From Chitinophagales bacterium (GTDB taxonomy: Bacteria; Bacteroidota; Bacteroidia; Chitinophagales; JADIYW01), in contig JAIBAX010000040.1 of the NCBI GenBank assembly GCA_019694955.1, positions 1 through 42,797 on the forward strand: 42,797 bases of DNA. Direction: 5' to 3'. This document shows positions 8,737 to 17,921 of the stretch, one piece after another. A model generated the notes under the pieces. The model saw only the letters and a program-made list of their open reading frames with translations. It was not told where the DNA came from and did no database searches. Made by a program: the position numbers and the translations under genes. Numbering within the stretch: the stretch's first letter is position 1; each line of letters starts with the position of its first letter.

Positions 8737-10281
8737 ATGAGTACAATATTATCATTTTTGATTGCATATAATTTATTGCATGTATTTATGTGGGGAATGT
8801 ATGAAAAAGCCGGAAAACCCGGTTGGCATACATTAATACCAGTGCTAAACGACATGACACTTTGCGAAATAAATGGACGCAACAAATGGCATGCTTTATG
8901 GGGATTATTGCCCTTTTTCAACCTCTTCATCATATTAATTTGGCTATCAGAGTTATTGGATTCCTTTGAAAGAAGGAAATTTTGGGAGCAAATGGTCGGT
9001 ATTGGCTTAGGTCCTATCGCATTCTTATATATAGGTTTTAATAAAACAGATAAATATCATGGCAAATCACTAGAAAAAAAGGTAAAACGTTCCTTTGGAA
9101 GAGAATGGGCAGATGCCATTGTTTTTGCCGTTATTGCCGCTTATGTCATCAGAACCTTCGTTGTAGAACCCTATAAAATTCCAACACAATCCATGGAAGG
9201 CACCTTGCTGGCTGGAGACTTCTTATTTGTCAGCAAATTCCACTACGGTGCCAGAATACCCATGACACCAATAGCGTTCCCTTTTGCACACCACACCATG
9301 CCTTTCATTAATACAAAAGCCTATTCCGAACTCATCAAATTCAAATATCACCGACTTCCTGGTTTGCAAAAGATAAAGAGAAACGACAAGGTAGTATTTA
9401 ATTTCCCCGCCGGAGACACGGTTGCATTAGAAAGACAAAGTGAAACTTATTACGATATTACCCGAAATGAAGGTTGGGAATCGGTACAAGCCAATTACCA
9501 TGTCACTAGCAGACCTGTTGACAAAAGAGAAAACTATGTAAAAAGGTGCGTTGCCATTCCCGGAGATGTCCTTTCCGTGGAACAGGGAGAAGTGTATATC
9601 GACGGAAAACCGGGTTATAAACCTAAAAAAAGGCAATTTTTCTATTCTGCCATCCTTAATTCACCTTTTTCCTATCAAGTATTGAACAGCATTGATATAA
9701 AAGGAAAGAACTTTCCAAACAACAAGGATGCGTATGACGCCAACACAGGAGCATATTTTTATTTTATGTCACCTTGGCAAGTAGCTAAACTAAAATCTTT
9801 TCAAAATGTCAATAAGGTGGGTCGCTATTATAATGTAAACAGCCATGATGGCGATGAGCGGGTTTATCCAAATCAACCATCGTTGGGTTGGAATCAAAAT
9901 AACTTTGGTCCATTAAAAATTCCGAATGCGGGATATACCGTTAAATTAGATAGCACCACTTACTATCTTTATGAAAGATGTATTCGTATTTATGAGGGGA
10001 ATAAGCTGGAAATGAAAAGCGATGGTTTTTACATAAATGATAAAAAAACAGATACTTATACGTTTAAAATGAATTATTACTTTATGATGGGAGACAATCG
10101 CGACAATTCCTTGGATTCGAGATTTTGGGGAATGGTACCTGAAGATCATATCGTAGGAAAGCCATTATTGGTATGGATGTCTTTCGATCCTTATGAAAGA
10201 GATTTCCTAAAAAGTATTCGTTGGAAGCGTTTCTTTAAACCCATTCACGGCAATTCCATCGAAAATAAAGATCTATTTTAA
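8737..10281 (+). CDS. lepB: Signal peptidase I with N-terminal DUF5684-like membrane domain
   Basis: 514 residues, a long Bacteroidota form. Residues 1-105 form a DUF5684-like segment (AGKPGWHTLIPVLN, then hydrophobic helices). The peptidase starts with a membrane anchor near residue 125 (WADAIVFAVIAAYVIRTF). The catalytic serine is S152 in PTQSMEGTL. The general-base lysine is K269 in KRCVAIPGD. Box E reads MMGDNRDNSLDSRFWG near residue 450. A large insertion lies between the lysine and box E. The enzyme removes signal peptides from exported proteins on the outer face of the inner membrane. It follows dapB by 69 nt in the same direction. Confidence 0.93.
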   Translation: MSTILSFLIAYNLLHVFMWGMYEKAGKPGWHTLIPVLNDMTLCEINGRNKWHALWGLLPFFNLFIILIWLSELLDSFERRKFWEQMVGIGLGPIAFLYIGFNKTDKYHGKSLEKKVKRSFGREWADAIVFAVIAAYVIRTFVVEPYKIPTQSMEGTLLAGDFLFVSKFHYGARIPMTPIAFPFAHHTMPFINTKAYSELIKFKYHRLPGLQKIKRNDKVVFNFPAGDTVALERQSETYYDITRNEGWESVQANYHVTSRPVDKRENYVKRCVAIPGDVLSVEQGEVYIDGKPGYKPKKRQFFYSAILNSPFSYQVLNSIDIKGKNFPNNKDAYDANTGAYFYFMSPWQVAKLKSFQNVNKVGRYYNVNSHDGDERVYPNQPSLGWNQNNFGPLKIPNAGYTVKLDSTTYYLYERCIRIYEGNKLEMKSDGFYINDKKTDTYTFKMNYYFMMGDNRDNSLDSRFWGMVPEDHIVGKPLLVWMSFDPYERDFLKSIRWKRFFKPIHGNSIENKDLF

Positions 10282-10295
10282 AATAGGCTGCATTA

Positions 10296-10337
10296 TTTTC
10301 ATGCAAGTACTATTTTGGAACGATACTTGCATGAAAA
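10296..10337. repeat. Perfect 14-bp inverted repeat upstream of the small exported protein
   Basis: TTTTCATGCAAGTA (10296-10309) and TACTTGCATGAAAA (10324-10337) are exact complements around a 14-nt loop, beginning 15 nt after the lepB stop. The order of T and A tracts is opposite to that of a plus-strand terminator, so this is more likely an operator or mRNA processing element. It lies 28 nt before the next start codon. Confidence 0.6.
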
Positions 10338-10365
10338 ATATTTTATCACAATAAACCAATCAATT

Positions 10366-10830
10366 ATGAAGTGGAAATTTTTACTCGTTTGCATCCTTTT
10401 TGGAAGCATTACCGCTCATTCCCAAGAAGTTAAAATCAAAAAAGACATCGTATATGTGGATGGCAGCGAATATATGAAAATGGATGATGAGTTCGGCAAT
10501 ACCATCGTCACCAATGTCAATGGAGATGAGTTGCTTACCATCAAAACATACTCCTTTGAAAAACCTAACCCTGCCAGAAATAACACCAACGATCCCGCCA
10601 GATACAATTATCCGGCAACCATAAAAGAAGTTTATTACGTTATTTCATTTCTCGACTTCGAATTAGAATATGAAGTAGATCTTCCATTGAAAAAATTGTT
10701 CTTAGCATTTTACAAATACAACCTCCTCAATACTGACAATACCGTCAATCAGGAAAATGCTAAAGATATTGCCGAGAAAATCTCCAAAGACGTCAGCGGC
10801 GAAAGACCTTATATGATTATTGGCAATTAG
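10366..10830 (+). CDS. Small exported protein of unknown function
   Basis: 154 residues from the ATG at 10366. The frame can be read further upstream, but that part falls in the inverted repeat, and only the 10366 start gives a clean signal peptide (KWKFLLVCILFGSITAHSQ). The mature protein is soluble, acidic-to-neutral and rich in beta-type sequence (IVYVDGSEYMKMDDEFGN). It ends with a helical region and PYMIIGN. No family recognised. It is the last gene of the lepB-side run and is followed at once by heptamer repeats. Confidence 0.7.
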   Translation: MKWKFLLVCILFGSITAHSQEVKIKKDIVYVDGSEYMKMDDEFGNTIVTNVNGDELLTIKTYSFEKPNPARNNTNDPARYNYPATIKEVYYVISFLDFELEYEVDLPLKKLFLAFYKYNLLNTDNTVNQENAKDIAEKISKDVSGERPYMIIGN

Positions 10831-10840
10831 GAAGCAGATT

Positions 10841-10903
10841 CAAAATTCAAAATTCAAAATTCAAAATTCAAAATTCAAAATTCAAAATTTAAAATTTAAA
10901 ATC
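10841..10903. repeat. Tandem heptamer array (CAAAATT x7 plus two variants)
   Basis: Seven exact CAAAATT units (10841-10889) are followed by TAAAATT and TAAAATC. The array fills the gap between the convergent small exported protein and the peroxidase, and reaches the peroxidase stop codon at 10902-10904. It is probably a slippage-generated intergenic spacer with no clear coding or terminator role. Confidence 0.9.
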
Positions 10904-12821
10904 AATACCCAACCCCTCTTCTACTATCCCATTCCGGATGGTTGTCTACTTTTGGCAATTTAGGTACTTGAACAATGATAGGTTTACCGTTCAATGCCTT
11001 TAAAAATACAATTAAGTCCTTCTTCTCCTTTTCACTTAATTGAAGGCTATCCGCAGAAAGGGTTTGATTCGGCACCTCCAACCCTAACCCTTGTCCACCA
11101 CCCTTATTGTAAAACTCAACAACTTCCTCGAGTGTTTTCAAAGCACCGTTATGCATATAAGGGCTCGTTTGGTCAATATTCCTAACCGTAGCCGTTTTAA
11201 AGGAACGCATAAAAATATCGGCAGCCTTAAATTTATATCTGCCCGAATCGCCGTCCAAAACGGGATATTTAAAATCATTATTTTTTGTAACACCCAACAC
11301 TTCCGATTCACTTTCATTATAAAATGGAGGGACATTGCCAAAGAAAGTGGGTGCAAAGTGGCAAGTGCCACATTTCCCTTTTCCCATAAAAATATTAAAC
11401 CCATTGGCCACTTCAGCCGGAATAACCTTTGTTTTGCCCGTCATATAATCGTCCAATATGCTGTTATTATTTTGCAAGGTACGTACAAAAGCACCGAGCG
11501 AACGCAATATGGTAAAACCATTGATAGGGTCTTCCTGATATTCAGGGAAAGCCTTTTTAAACTGCGTTACATATGCACTGCTTTTACTTAATTTCTGTGA
11601 AACTTCCTCCAAGCTAGTATGAAACTCCCGCTTATTAAAGAAGACATGCTCCGCCTGATTCTCCAAAGAAGTACCACTCAAATCAAAAAAATTAAACGGC
11701 TGTAGACCCGCATTCAGCAATGTAGGCGAATTGCGTTCCTGAAAAATGCCTTCCTGATTGGTGATAGCGGTTGCCATACCATCCTGAAAAGCACGCTCCG
11801 GTTGATGACACGAAGCACACGCCATTTTATTATCGCTAGATAAAAGTGGATCGAAAAATAACAAAGCCCCCAATTTCACTACCCCTTCATCGGCTTGGTC
11901 CATGCGAAACTCAGAATACATATTCGCATCTATGAAATTGGGATCATAAATGGTCTTTGAGGTATATTCTATCGGTATCTTTCTCGCTATCAACCCCTTT
12001 GGATAGGGAATATGCAAAGCTTCTTGTACTTGTAGAAACTGTTTAGTGAGCGGCTGTATGTGCTCTTTAATGAATTTCAATCTATTGAACCCATCAGGTT
12101 GTCGCATTTTACTTATTTCTAATATGGCATCACGAACCAGCTCATCAAAAACGAGGATTTCTTTGTTTTTGCCAAACTTGCCCATCACCTGTTGGTAAGT
12201 CTGCAAAATTGCCGTTACTTCATTGGCAATATTATTACAAACGGGTACCTCAAAACCTGTCAAATCCAAGGTTTCCAGTTTAATCATATTAAAACGTAGT
12301 GCCGTAAAAACATCCTCATTTGAGATGGTAGTATTTTTAAGGTAGGATTTGTACTTTTCTATCTCCCAAAGTAAACGCTTGATCAATAATATCAACTTTT
12401 TCTTTTCCGGTTGCTCTTCAAACAACTGCCCTTCAATTGCTTGCAAGCCTTCCGGCTCTAGTACCGCAATACCCCTAAAGCCGGGATTCAAGTACCGCAA
12501 ATCCGGACCATTGATCGACCTGTATGATTCTTCAAAAGTATACTGCAAGAGATAATCAATATGCTTAAAAGCATTTCGACATTCAATGAATTGCTGTTGT
12601 GCGACTGTCCATTGCTCCTCTTCAACAAAAGATATAAGCGAAGATAATCTATCTTTAAAGGTATCTACCTCTTTGATATGTTCCGGTTTTACTGTCTGCT
12701 CTGCAATATTCTCCAGAGGTTTGGAAAAATTACAAAAAGTAATACCCCAAATTGACAACAGCAACAAAGGAAGCAATTGCGCAGTCTTCATCGAGAAGAA
12801 AATAGTGCCCTTTTTACTCAT
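10902..12821 (-). CDS. Di-haem cytochrome-c peroxidase with long helical N-terminal domain
   Basis: 639 residues (or 629 from the second ATG, which gives a better signal sequence, MKTAQLLPLLLLSIWG). Two c-type haem motifs are present: CASCH at residues 335-339 and CGTCH at 484-488, in a MauG/CcpA-type peroxidase half (residues ~290-625) with LFFDPLLSSDNK, RNSPTLLNA, MRSFKTATVRNI and PYMHNG. The family reduces peroxides or oxidises proteins in the periplasm. Residues ~45-280 form an extra helical domain that somewhat resembles imelysin-like (M75) proteins (W..A...F...R, PDLRYLNPGF, EGLQAIEGQLF). That assignment is tentative. No partner gene is adjacent. Confidence 0.88.
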   Translation of the reverse strand: MSKKGTIFFSMKTAQLLPLLLLSIWGITFCNFSKPLENIAEQTVKPEHIKEVDTFKDRLSSLISFVEEEQWTVAQQQFIECRNAFKHIDYLLQYTFEESYRSINGPDLRYLNPGFRGIAVLEPEGLQAIEGQLFEEQPEKKKLILLIKRLLWEIEKYKSYLKNTTISNEDVFTALRFNMIKLETLDLTGFEVPVCNNIANEVTAILQTYQQVMGKFGKNKEILVFDELVRDAILEISKMRQPDGFNRLKFIKEHIQPLTKQFLQVQEALHIPYPKGLIARKIPIEYTSKTIYDPNFIDANMYSEFRMDQADEGVVKLGALLFFDPLLSSDNKMACASCHQPERAFQDGMATAITNQEGIFQERNSPTLLNAGLQPFNFFDLSGTSLENQAEHVFFNKREFHTSLEEVSQKLSKSSAYVTQFKKAFPEYQEDPINGFTILRSLGAFVRTLQNNNSILDDYMTGKTKVIPAEVANGFNIFMGKGKCGTCHFAPTFFGNVPPFYNESESEVLGVTKNNDFKYPVLDGDSGRYKFKAADIFMRSFKTATVRNIDQTSPYMHNGALKTLEEVVEFYNKGGGQGLGLEVPNQTLSADSLQLSEKEKKDLIVFLKALNGKPIIVQVPKLPKVDNHPEWDSRRGVGY

Positions 12822-12942
12822 GAAGTAAAGTTACTTCTAAGAATCATTATAACAAAAAATAATGTTGTCCTTAAACCATTTCCCTTTGAATTAGTCCAAC
12901 CCACGAAAACAATTTAATTCATTACAATTAAAATATACTTTT

Positions 12943-13797
12943 ATGAAAAAGACAACATTTTTAATGGTGCTAATGGTGGCAACCTTGGTGTTATTCAATT
13001 CTTGCAAAAAAGAAGCCATTGCCACAGACACAGAAGAAACATCTGAACAACTGAGGTTAGCTGTTGATGATCAGCAGCTTGTGGATGACGAACTAGACAA
13101 AGTAGAACGCGTGGGAGATGACGAGGAAGCCTACTTTGATAGCGGTACTGAACGAATGGATAGTATTCCAGAAGACGGTCCATGTATTACAAAAACATGG
13201 TCGGGTGACAGCTTAACGAAAATACTAACAATAGATTACGGCTCTGCCCCATGCCTTTGTTTGGATAGTGTTTATAGGAGCGGAAAAATTATTTTTACTT
13301 TTTCAGGAAAAAAATTCCAAATCGGTGCAACCAAAACAGTGCGTTTTATCAACTATACAGTAAACGGTCATGTTTTCAATGGTGAGCGTGTAAGGATATA
13401 TGTTGGAAATGCCACCTACAGAAGAAAAGTAGAGCAGATGAGTATGACATATCAAGACAGCACCTCGACATGGAAATCAGATGAAACCGTAGTAGTTCTT
13501 AGAGGTTTTGAAACGATTGAAAGAGATGACGACATCAGACAAGTAACCGGATCTACTTGGGGTTTAAGAAGAAATGGCGTAGCATTTAGAAGTGAGATTA
13601 AAAGACCACTAATAAGAAAAGGATTGGATGCTTGCAGTCGCTACTTCGTAGAAGGTATTGTCGAAACAAAAGAAAATAATCGCAATACGATTTTATTCAA
13701 CTACGACCCATATAATAATGGTGCTTGTGACAATTTGGCATCCGTTTCTTTCAATGGTCAACCACCTATTATTGTAGAAATTAAATACAGAAGATAA
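12943..13797 (+). CDS. Lipoprotein of unknown function
   Basis: 284 residues. The N-terminus MKKTTFLMVLMVATLVLFNSC is a lipoprotein signal with the lipid-attached cysteine at C21 (lipobox LFNSC). A short acidic linker (~25-70) is followed by a domain with paired cysteines (GPCITKTW, SAPCLCLDS, DACSRYF, GACDNL) and a beta-rich pattern. The family is common in Bacteroidota lipoproteins but I cannot name it. It is a single gene with a strong terminator 40 nt after the stop. Confidence 0.8.
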   Translation: MKKTTFLMVLMVATLVLFNSCKKEAIATDTEETSEQLRLAVDDQQLVDDELDKVERVGDDEEAYFDSGTERMDSIPEDGPCITKTWSGDSLTKILTIDYGSAPCLCLDSVYRSGKIIFTFSGKKFQIGATKTVRFINYTVNGHVFNGERVRIYVGNATYRRKVEQMSMTYQDSTSTWKSDETVVVLRGFETIERDDDIRQVTGSTWGLRRNGVAFRSEIKRPLIRKGLDACSRYFVEGIVETKENNRNTILFNYDPYNNGACDNLASVSFNGQPPIIVEIKYRR

Positions 13798-13836
13798 AAA
13801 TAGTTTTTAGTTTAAGTTAAGTTTGATTAAGCCAGA

Positions 13837-13867
13837 CCCTCTTTCTTAGCCGGAAAGAGGGTTTTTT
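13837..13867 (+). terminator. Rho-independent terminator after the lipoprotein gene
   Basis: The stem CCCTCTTTC (13837-13845) pairs with GAAAGAGGG (13853-13861) over a 7-nt loop. Six T residues follow at 13862-13867. This is the clearest terminator in the window. Confidence 0.92.
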
Positions 13868-13872
13868 ATTTT

Positions 13873-13965
13873 AACCTCAGAGGTGGCTTTTCGACCTCAA
13901 CCCTCGAGGTTGAAACAGCGCACAACGGCTTCCGAAGCCAATCCAACCCTCGAGGTTGTAGCGTC
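13873..13965. repeat. Palindrome-rich 94-bp element, copy 1
   Basis: 93 bp, repeated almost exactly at 14017-14110. It contains AACCTCAGAGGT, two copies of CAACCCTCGAGGTTG (13898-13912 and 13944-13958, centred on CTCGAG), and the hairpin GGCTTC-C-GAAGCC (13927-13939). It is much richer in G+C than its surroundings and does not encode a protein. It may be a REP-like or BIME-like element or a small structured RNA. Confidence 0.85.
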
Positions 13966-14016
13966 TTCAACATAGCGAGAAATTCATTGATTATAAACAG
14001 TATTTTTTGTTTTTTT

Positions 14017-14110
14017 AACCTCGGAGGTTGGCTTTTCGACCTCAACCCTCGAGGTTGAAACAGCGCACAACGGCTTCCGAAGCCAATCCAACCCTCGAGG
14101 TTGTAGCGTC
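14017..14110. repeat. Palindrome-rich 94-bp element, copy 2
   Basis: Second copy, differing from copy 1 at the left end (here AACCTCGGAGGTT is a perfect palindrome). The CAACCCTCGAGGTTG motifs are at 14043-14057 and 14089-14103, with the same central hairpin. It ends ~50 bp before the ftsX promoter. The ~50 bp between the copies is unrelated A+T-rich sequence. Confidence 0.85.
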
Positions 14111-14134
14111 AATTTAACATTAGTGGAAAACTTT

Positions 14135-14166
14135 ATTGATTCGTCGACCCTAAACATGTAATTTTG
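14135..14166 (+). promoter_or_regulatory. Predicted ftsX operon promoter
   Basis: The -7 box TAATTTTG (14159-14166) fits TAnnTTTG exactly. ATTG (14135-14138) lies 20 nt upstream as a -33 box. The predicted start is near 14173, 16 nt before the ftsX ATG. Confidence 0.55.
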
Positions 14167-14188
14167 TGACGAATTATAGTTTTATTGA

Positions 14189-15064
14189 ATGTCAGAGGAA
14201 TTAAGCCAAAAAAGTCCGAAAAAGAAAAAACCTTCTTACTTATCCGCAACGGTAAGTATATTCTTAATTCTATTTTTGGTAGGACTGATTGGATTGAGTT
14301 ATTATTTTAGCACCAAAGGATTTAAGGCCATCAAGGAAAGTTTAGAACTGGAAATCATCCTCACACAAGAAATAGAAAAAACACAAATAGAAGACATCAA
14401 ATATGAATTGTCGCAATATACTGCAATAAAAGACCAGAAATTCATTTCGAAAGAAGAGGCATTGGCAATGTTTTCCAAAGAACTTGGTCAAGACATTCAA
14501 GAACTCGCCGGTACAAATCCTTTATATGATTCCTATGTTGTTCACCTAAAATCTAACTACTCTAATTCCGATTCTGTTCCCAAAGTGGTGAAACAATTGA
14601 AAGCATTAAATGGCGTCATGGATGTGACCTACTCAAAGAGTGTATTGGATTTCGTAAGTTTGAAAATAAAAAACATGCCTTATCTCATAGGCGGATTCTG
14701 CCTATTATTACTCATTATTGCGTTTTCCCTAATCGATAATACCATACGTTTATCTATGTTTTCTCAAAGATTTCTCATAAGAAGCATGCAATTAATAGGT
14801 GCTACCAAAGGATTTATTATTAAGCCGTTCATCGGTAGAGCTATTCTTACAGGATTATTAAGTGCATTCCTTGCTATTTTGGCATGGGGTGGCATTCTTT
14901 ACTTCTTGTATTACAGATTTAACTTTGTTTATTCAAATTCTGATATAATAGTTTTTGGAATTATCGCAGGATGTTTAACTTTGTTCGGAATTTTGGTTTC
15001 ATTGCTTAGCACATATTTTTCTGTAAGTAAATATCTAAGAATGAAATTAGAAGAACTATACTAA
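14189..15064 (+). CDS. ftsX: Cell-division protein FtsX
   Basis: 291 residues, typical of bacterial FtsX. A basic cytoplasmic N-terminus (SPKKKKPSYL) is followed by a first membrane helix (~22-45), an extracytoplasmic domain (~46-165) with FISKEEALAMF, and three more helices (~168-190, 218-240, 252-275) ending in YFSVSKYLRMKLEELY. LIGATKGFIIKPF is the conserved cytoplasmic loop that contacts FtsE. With FtsE, encoded elsewhere, it forms the ABC-type complex that controls peptidoglycan hydrolases at the septum. It is first in a run of five genes in the order common to Bacteroidota. Confidence 0.92.
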   Translation: MSEELSQKSPKKKKPSYLSATVSIFLILFLVGLIGLSYYFSTKGFKAIKESLELEIILTQEIEKTQIEDIKYELSQYTAIKDQKFISKEEALAMFSKELGQDIQELAGTNPLYDSYVVHLKSNYSNSDSVPKVVKQLKALNGVMDVTYSKSVLDFVSLKIKNMPYLIGGFCLLLLIIAFSLIDNTIRLSMFSQRFLIRSMQLIGATKGFIIKPFIGRAILTGLLSAFLAILAWGGILYFLYYRFNFVYSNSDIIVFGIIAGCLTLFGILVSLLSTYFSVSKYLRMKLEELY

Positions 15065-15074
15065 AAAGAATATT

Positions 15075-15404
15075 ATGGCAAAAGTTAGCAATACTACTGC
15101 AAACGTAAAAAAAACGGCAACAACGAATCCCAAATCCAGCAATAAAAACTGGGCTTCCTCTCTTTTAGAAAACGATAACAAGGAAATACTTTACGATAAA
15201 ACCAACTACATCATCATGGGTGTAGGTGTTGCATTTATCATCTTAGGCTTCGTCTTAATGGCAGGTGGCGGTAGTGCCGACCCCAATGTTTTTAATGAAA
15301 AAGAGATTTACTCCACCCAAAGAATCACTGTTGCACCTATATTAGTTATTCTAGGATTCATCATAGAAATTGTTGCCATCTTAAAAAAACCGGCAGCTAA
15401 GTAA
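15075..15404 (+). CDS. DUF3098 family small membrane protein
   Basis: 109 residues. A polar, lysine- and threonine-rich N-terminus (~1-40) precedes [20 protein letters not shown], the signature of DUF3098. Two membrane helices (~46-66 and ~87-105) are joined by a short extracytoplasmic loop with [12 protein letters not shown]. Function unknown. It lies 10 nt after ftsX and 1 nt before uppP, and this placement is conserved in the phylum, which suggests a cell-envelope role. Confidence 0.88.
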   Translation: MAKVSNTTANVKKTATTNPKSSNKNWASSLLENDNKEILYDKTNYIIMGVGVAFIILGFVLMAGGGSADPNVFNEKEIYSTQRITVAPILVILGFIIEIVAILKKPAAK

Positions 15405-15405
15405 C

Positions 15406-16221
15406 ATGAATTTCATCCAAGCTATCATTCTTGCCATTGTGGAAGGATTGACGGAATTTTTACCCGTTTCTTCCACCGGTCACATGATTATTGCCTCCTC
15501 TATGATGGGCATCGCACATCTCCCCATCACAAAAATATTCACCGTCGCCATACAGTTCGGTGCCATCTTATCTGTGGTTGTATTATATTGGAAGAAATTC
15601 CTCCCACACGATGGCAACTGGAATGAAAAAATACAATTCTACCTGAAGCTTATCGTTGGATTTATTCCGGCCATGGTGCTCGGTTACCTGCTCTCAGATA
15701 CCATTGACGCTTTACTGGAAAATGTCGTTGTTGTGGCCATCATGTTATTAGTTGGTGGCATACTCTTCATTATCTTGGACAAATGGATCAACAGCAGTGA
15801 GGATAAAGAAGAAGTAAATATTACTTATAAGAAAGCATTTTACATAGGTTTATTTCAAACCATCGCTATGGTGCCGGGTGTTTCGCGATCTGCGGCATCT
15901 ATTATTGGTGGCATTGCCCAAAAACTCAATAAAAAGCAGGCAGCCGAATTTTCCTTTTTCTTAGCAGTTCCAACCATGTTTGCGGCGACTTGCAAAAAAA
16001 TGCTGGATTTCTATCAGGAAGGACTGGGTTTAGACACACATAATATTCTCTTGTTGGTCGTAGGAAATTTGGTCGCCTTTGTTGTTGCAATTTTAGCCAT
16101 CAAATCATTTATAAAATTCCTAACAAAGAATGGCTTTTTTATCTTTGGTATCTACCGCATTGTTATCGGCACCATTATTCTTGTATTGCATCTTTTAGGC
16201 ATACAATTAACCATCCTCTAA
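15406..16221 (+). CDS. uppP: Undecaprenyl-diphosphatase
   Basis: 271 residues with the UppP/BacA motifs. The first is [14 protein letters not shown] at residues 13-26, which supplies catalytic glutamates and histidine. The second is [10 protein letters not shown] near residue 160, with the conserved arginine. About eight hydrophobic helices follow the family pattern. The enzyme recycles undecaprenyl pyrophosphate to the lipid carrier used in peptidoglycan and polysaccharide synthesis, at the inner membrane. It is separated by 1 nt from the DUF3098 gene and 12 nt from truB. Confidence 0.96.
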   Translation: MNFIQAIILAIVEGLTEFLPVSSTGHMIIASSMMGIAHLPITKIFTVAIQFGAILSVVVLYWKKFLPHDGNWNEKIQFYLKLIVGFIPAMVLGYLLSDTIDALLENVVVVAIMLLVGGILFIILDKWINSSEDKEEVNITYKKAFYIGLFQTIAMVPGVSRSAASIIGGIAQKLNKKQAAEFSFFLAVPTMFAATCKKMLDFYQEGLGLDTHNILLLVVGNLVAFVVAILAIKSFIKFLTKNGFFIFGIYRIVIGTIILVLHLLGIQLTIL

Positions 16222-16233
16222 ATACTGATCGTT

Positions 16234-16923
16234 TTGGAACTTGAAAGGGACGCCTTATACTGTATAAACAAACCTTTAGATAAGACTTCCTTCTATGTCG
16301 TACTACAACTCAGGAATACGCTTTCCAAGTATTTCAAAGAGAAGAAATTAAAAGTCGGCCATGCTGGCACTTTAGACCCTAAAGCCACCGGATTACTCAT
16401 CATTTGTACCGGAAAAAAAACAAAAGAAATAGACCAGTTCATGGGGTTGCCAAAAGAATATACCGCAGAAATATGTATCGGTGCTACGAGAGTAGGATAT
16501 GACATGGAGGGCGAAATAGTAGAGGAATTTGATATTTCAAATATTACAGCACAACAAATTACAGCCGCGGCAGCACAACTTACGGGAACAATTTTACAAA
16601 CACCTCCACCCCACTCTGCCGTAATGATAGATGGGAAGCGTGCCTACGAATTGGCACGTGCCGGCAAAGAAGTAGAGATAGCACCCAGAGAAGTGACCAT
16701 ACAATATTTTGATATTACCTATATCAATCTCCCATATATTGGTTGTAGAATTGGATGTAGTAAAGGCACTTATATCAGAAGCTTAGCCCATGATTTCGGA
16801 AAAATATTGAATAATGGCGCACACCTGACGGGTTTGCAAAGAACCAAAATCGGGGATTATAAGCTAGAGGAAGCATGGAATCTGGAAGAATTCATTACCT
16901 TTGTCCGCTCAAAAATGGTCTGA
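16234..16923 (+). CDS. truB: tRNA pseudouridine(55) synthase TruB
   Basis: 229 residues. The motif GHAGTLDPKATG at residues 42-53 carries the catalytic aspartate D48. YTAEICIGATRVGYDMEG, PPPHSAVMIDGKRAYELAR and CSKGTYIRSLAHDFG are the other TruB segments. The enzyme makes pseudouridine 55 in the T-loop of tRNA. No ATG is available between the uppP stop and the conserved INKPLDKTSF, so the TTG at 16234 is the likely start. It is slightly short compared with E. coli TruB because it lacks the full C-terminal PUA domain, as is usual in this phylum. Confidence 0.94.
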   Translation: MELERDALYCINKPLDKTSFYVVLQLRNTLSKYFKEKKLKVGHAGTLDPKATGLLIICTGKKTKEIDQFMGLPKEYTAEICIGATRVGYDMEGEIVEEFDISNITAQQITAAAAQLTGTILQTPPPHSAVMIDGKRAYELARAGKEVEIAPREVTIQYFDITYINLPYIGCRIGCSKGTYIRSLAHDFGKILNNGAHLTGLQRTKIGDYKLEEAWNLEEFITFVRSKMV

Positions 16924-16924
16924 T

Positions 16925-17854
16925 ATGCAGGTAATCCATGACATAAATGATATTCCGAAATTTCAGGATACTGTGCTCACTATTGGCACTTATGATGGTG
17001 TCCATTTTGGTCACCAACAGATACTCCGACGTGTCATTGAAACCGCTAAAACGCTGGGCAGCAAAAGCATATTAATGACCTTTCATCCTCACCCCAGACT
17101 TGTCCTTCAACCTAACCACCCTGTTAAGCTTATTACGACTTTTGAGGAAAAAATGGAAATTCTGGCAGATTACGATCTGGATTATGTTGTTGCCATTCCG
17201 TTCTCAACTGAGTTTGCCGCTATGGATGCAGATGCTTATATTAAGGACATCATCGTTAACTTGTTTCATCCCAAAAAAATCATCATCGGCTATGACCATA
17301 AGTTCGGCAAGAATAGATTAGGAGATTTAAACCTATTGGAGCGCTTTAGTGCAACATATGGCTATGAAGTCGAAGAGATTTCTAAGCAAACCATTGATGA
17401 AATTGCCGTTAGTTCGACAAAAGTGAGGGCAGCTCTTTTAGAGGGCGACATTCAATCTGCAAACTTTTGGTTGGCGCATCCATTTACGTTGAGTGGAAAA
17501 GTTGTTGACGGTGATAAAATTGGCAGAACATTGGGTTTTCCTACTGCCAATATTTCCATAGAAAATCCCAATAAGCTGATACCGCCTTCTGGTGTTTATG
17601 CCGTAAAAGTTATGTTGGATGGGCAATCTTATAATGGTGCCTTAAGCATCGGCAATCGCCCCACTTTCAACCTTGGTAACCAATTGGTTATAGAGGTATT
17701 TATCATCGACTTTTCTGCAGATATTTATGGAAAACAAATCAAAATAACCTTCCTGGAAAAAGTCAGGGGGCAGCGGCGTTTCGAGAACCAGGACGAATTA
17801 ATTGCCCAAATGGAAAAAGATGTACAGACGTGTAAAAGAATCTGTGAGAATTAA
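16925..17854 (+). CDS. ribF: Bifunctional riboflavin kinase / FAD synthetase
   Basis: 309 residues from the ATG at 16925, which lies 1 nt after the truB stop; the open frame upstream falls inside truB. The N-terminal nucleotidyltransferase domain has GTYDGVHFGH (21-30), FHPHPR, GYDHKFGK and SSTKVRAALLEG. The C-terminal kinase domain has GKVVDGDKIGRTLGFPTANI, the PTAN motif that binds ATP and riboflavin, and ends with FLEKVRGQRRFEN. The protein converts riboflavin to FMN and FAD in the cytosol. It is the last gene of the ftsX run. Confidence 0.96.
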   Translation: MQVIHDINDIPKFQDTVLTIGTYDGVHFGHQQILRRVIETAKTLGSKSILMTFHPHPRLVLQPNHPVKLITTFEEKMEILADYDLDYVVAIPFSTEFAAMDADAYIKDIIVNLFHPKKIIIGYDHKFGKNRLGDLNLLERFSATYGYEVEEISKQTIDEIAVSSTKVRAALLEGDIQSANFWLAHPFTLSGKVVDGDKIGRTLGFPTANISIENPNKLIPPSGVYAVKVMLDGQSYNGALSIGNRPTFNLGNQLVIEVFIIDFSADIYGKQIKITFLEKVRGQRRFENQDELIAQMEKDVQTCKRICEN

Positions 17855-17921
17855 CACAGCAGATTCCAATTTTTAGTGTACATTTATATACTAAATTAAA
17901 CTTTCTTCAAAAACGAAACGA

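Noticed and set aside
16901-16924. Upstream TTG start for ribF
   Set aside because: It would extend ribF into truB; the ATG at 16925 directly after the truB stop gives the normal RibF N-terminus.
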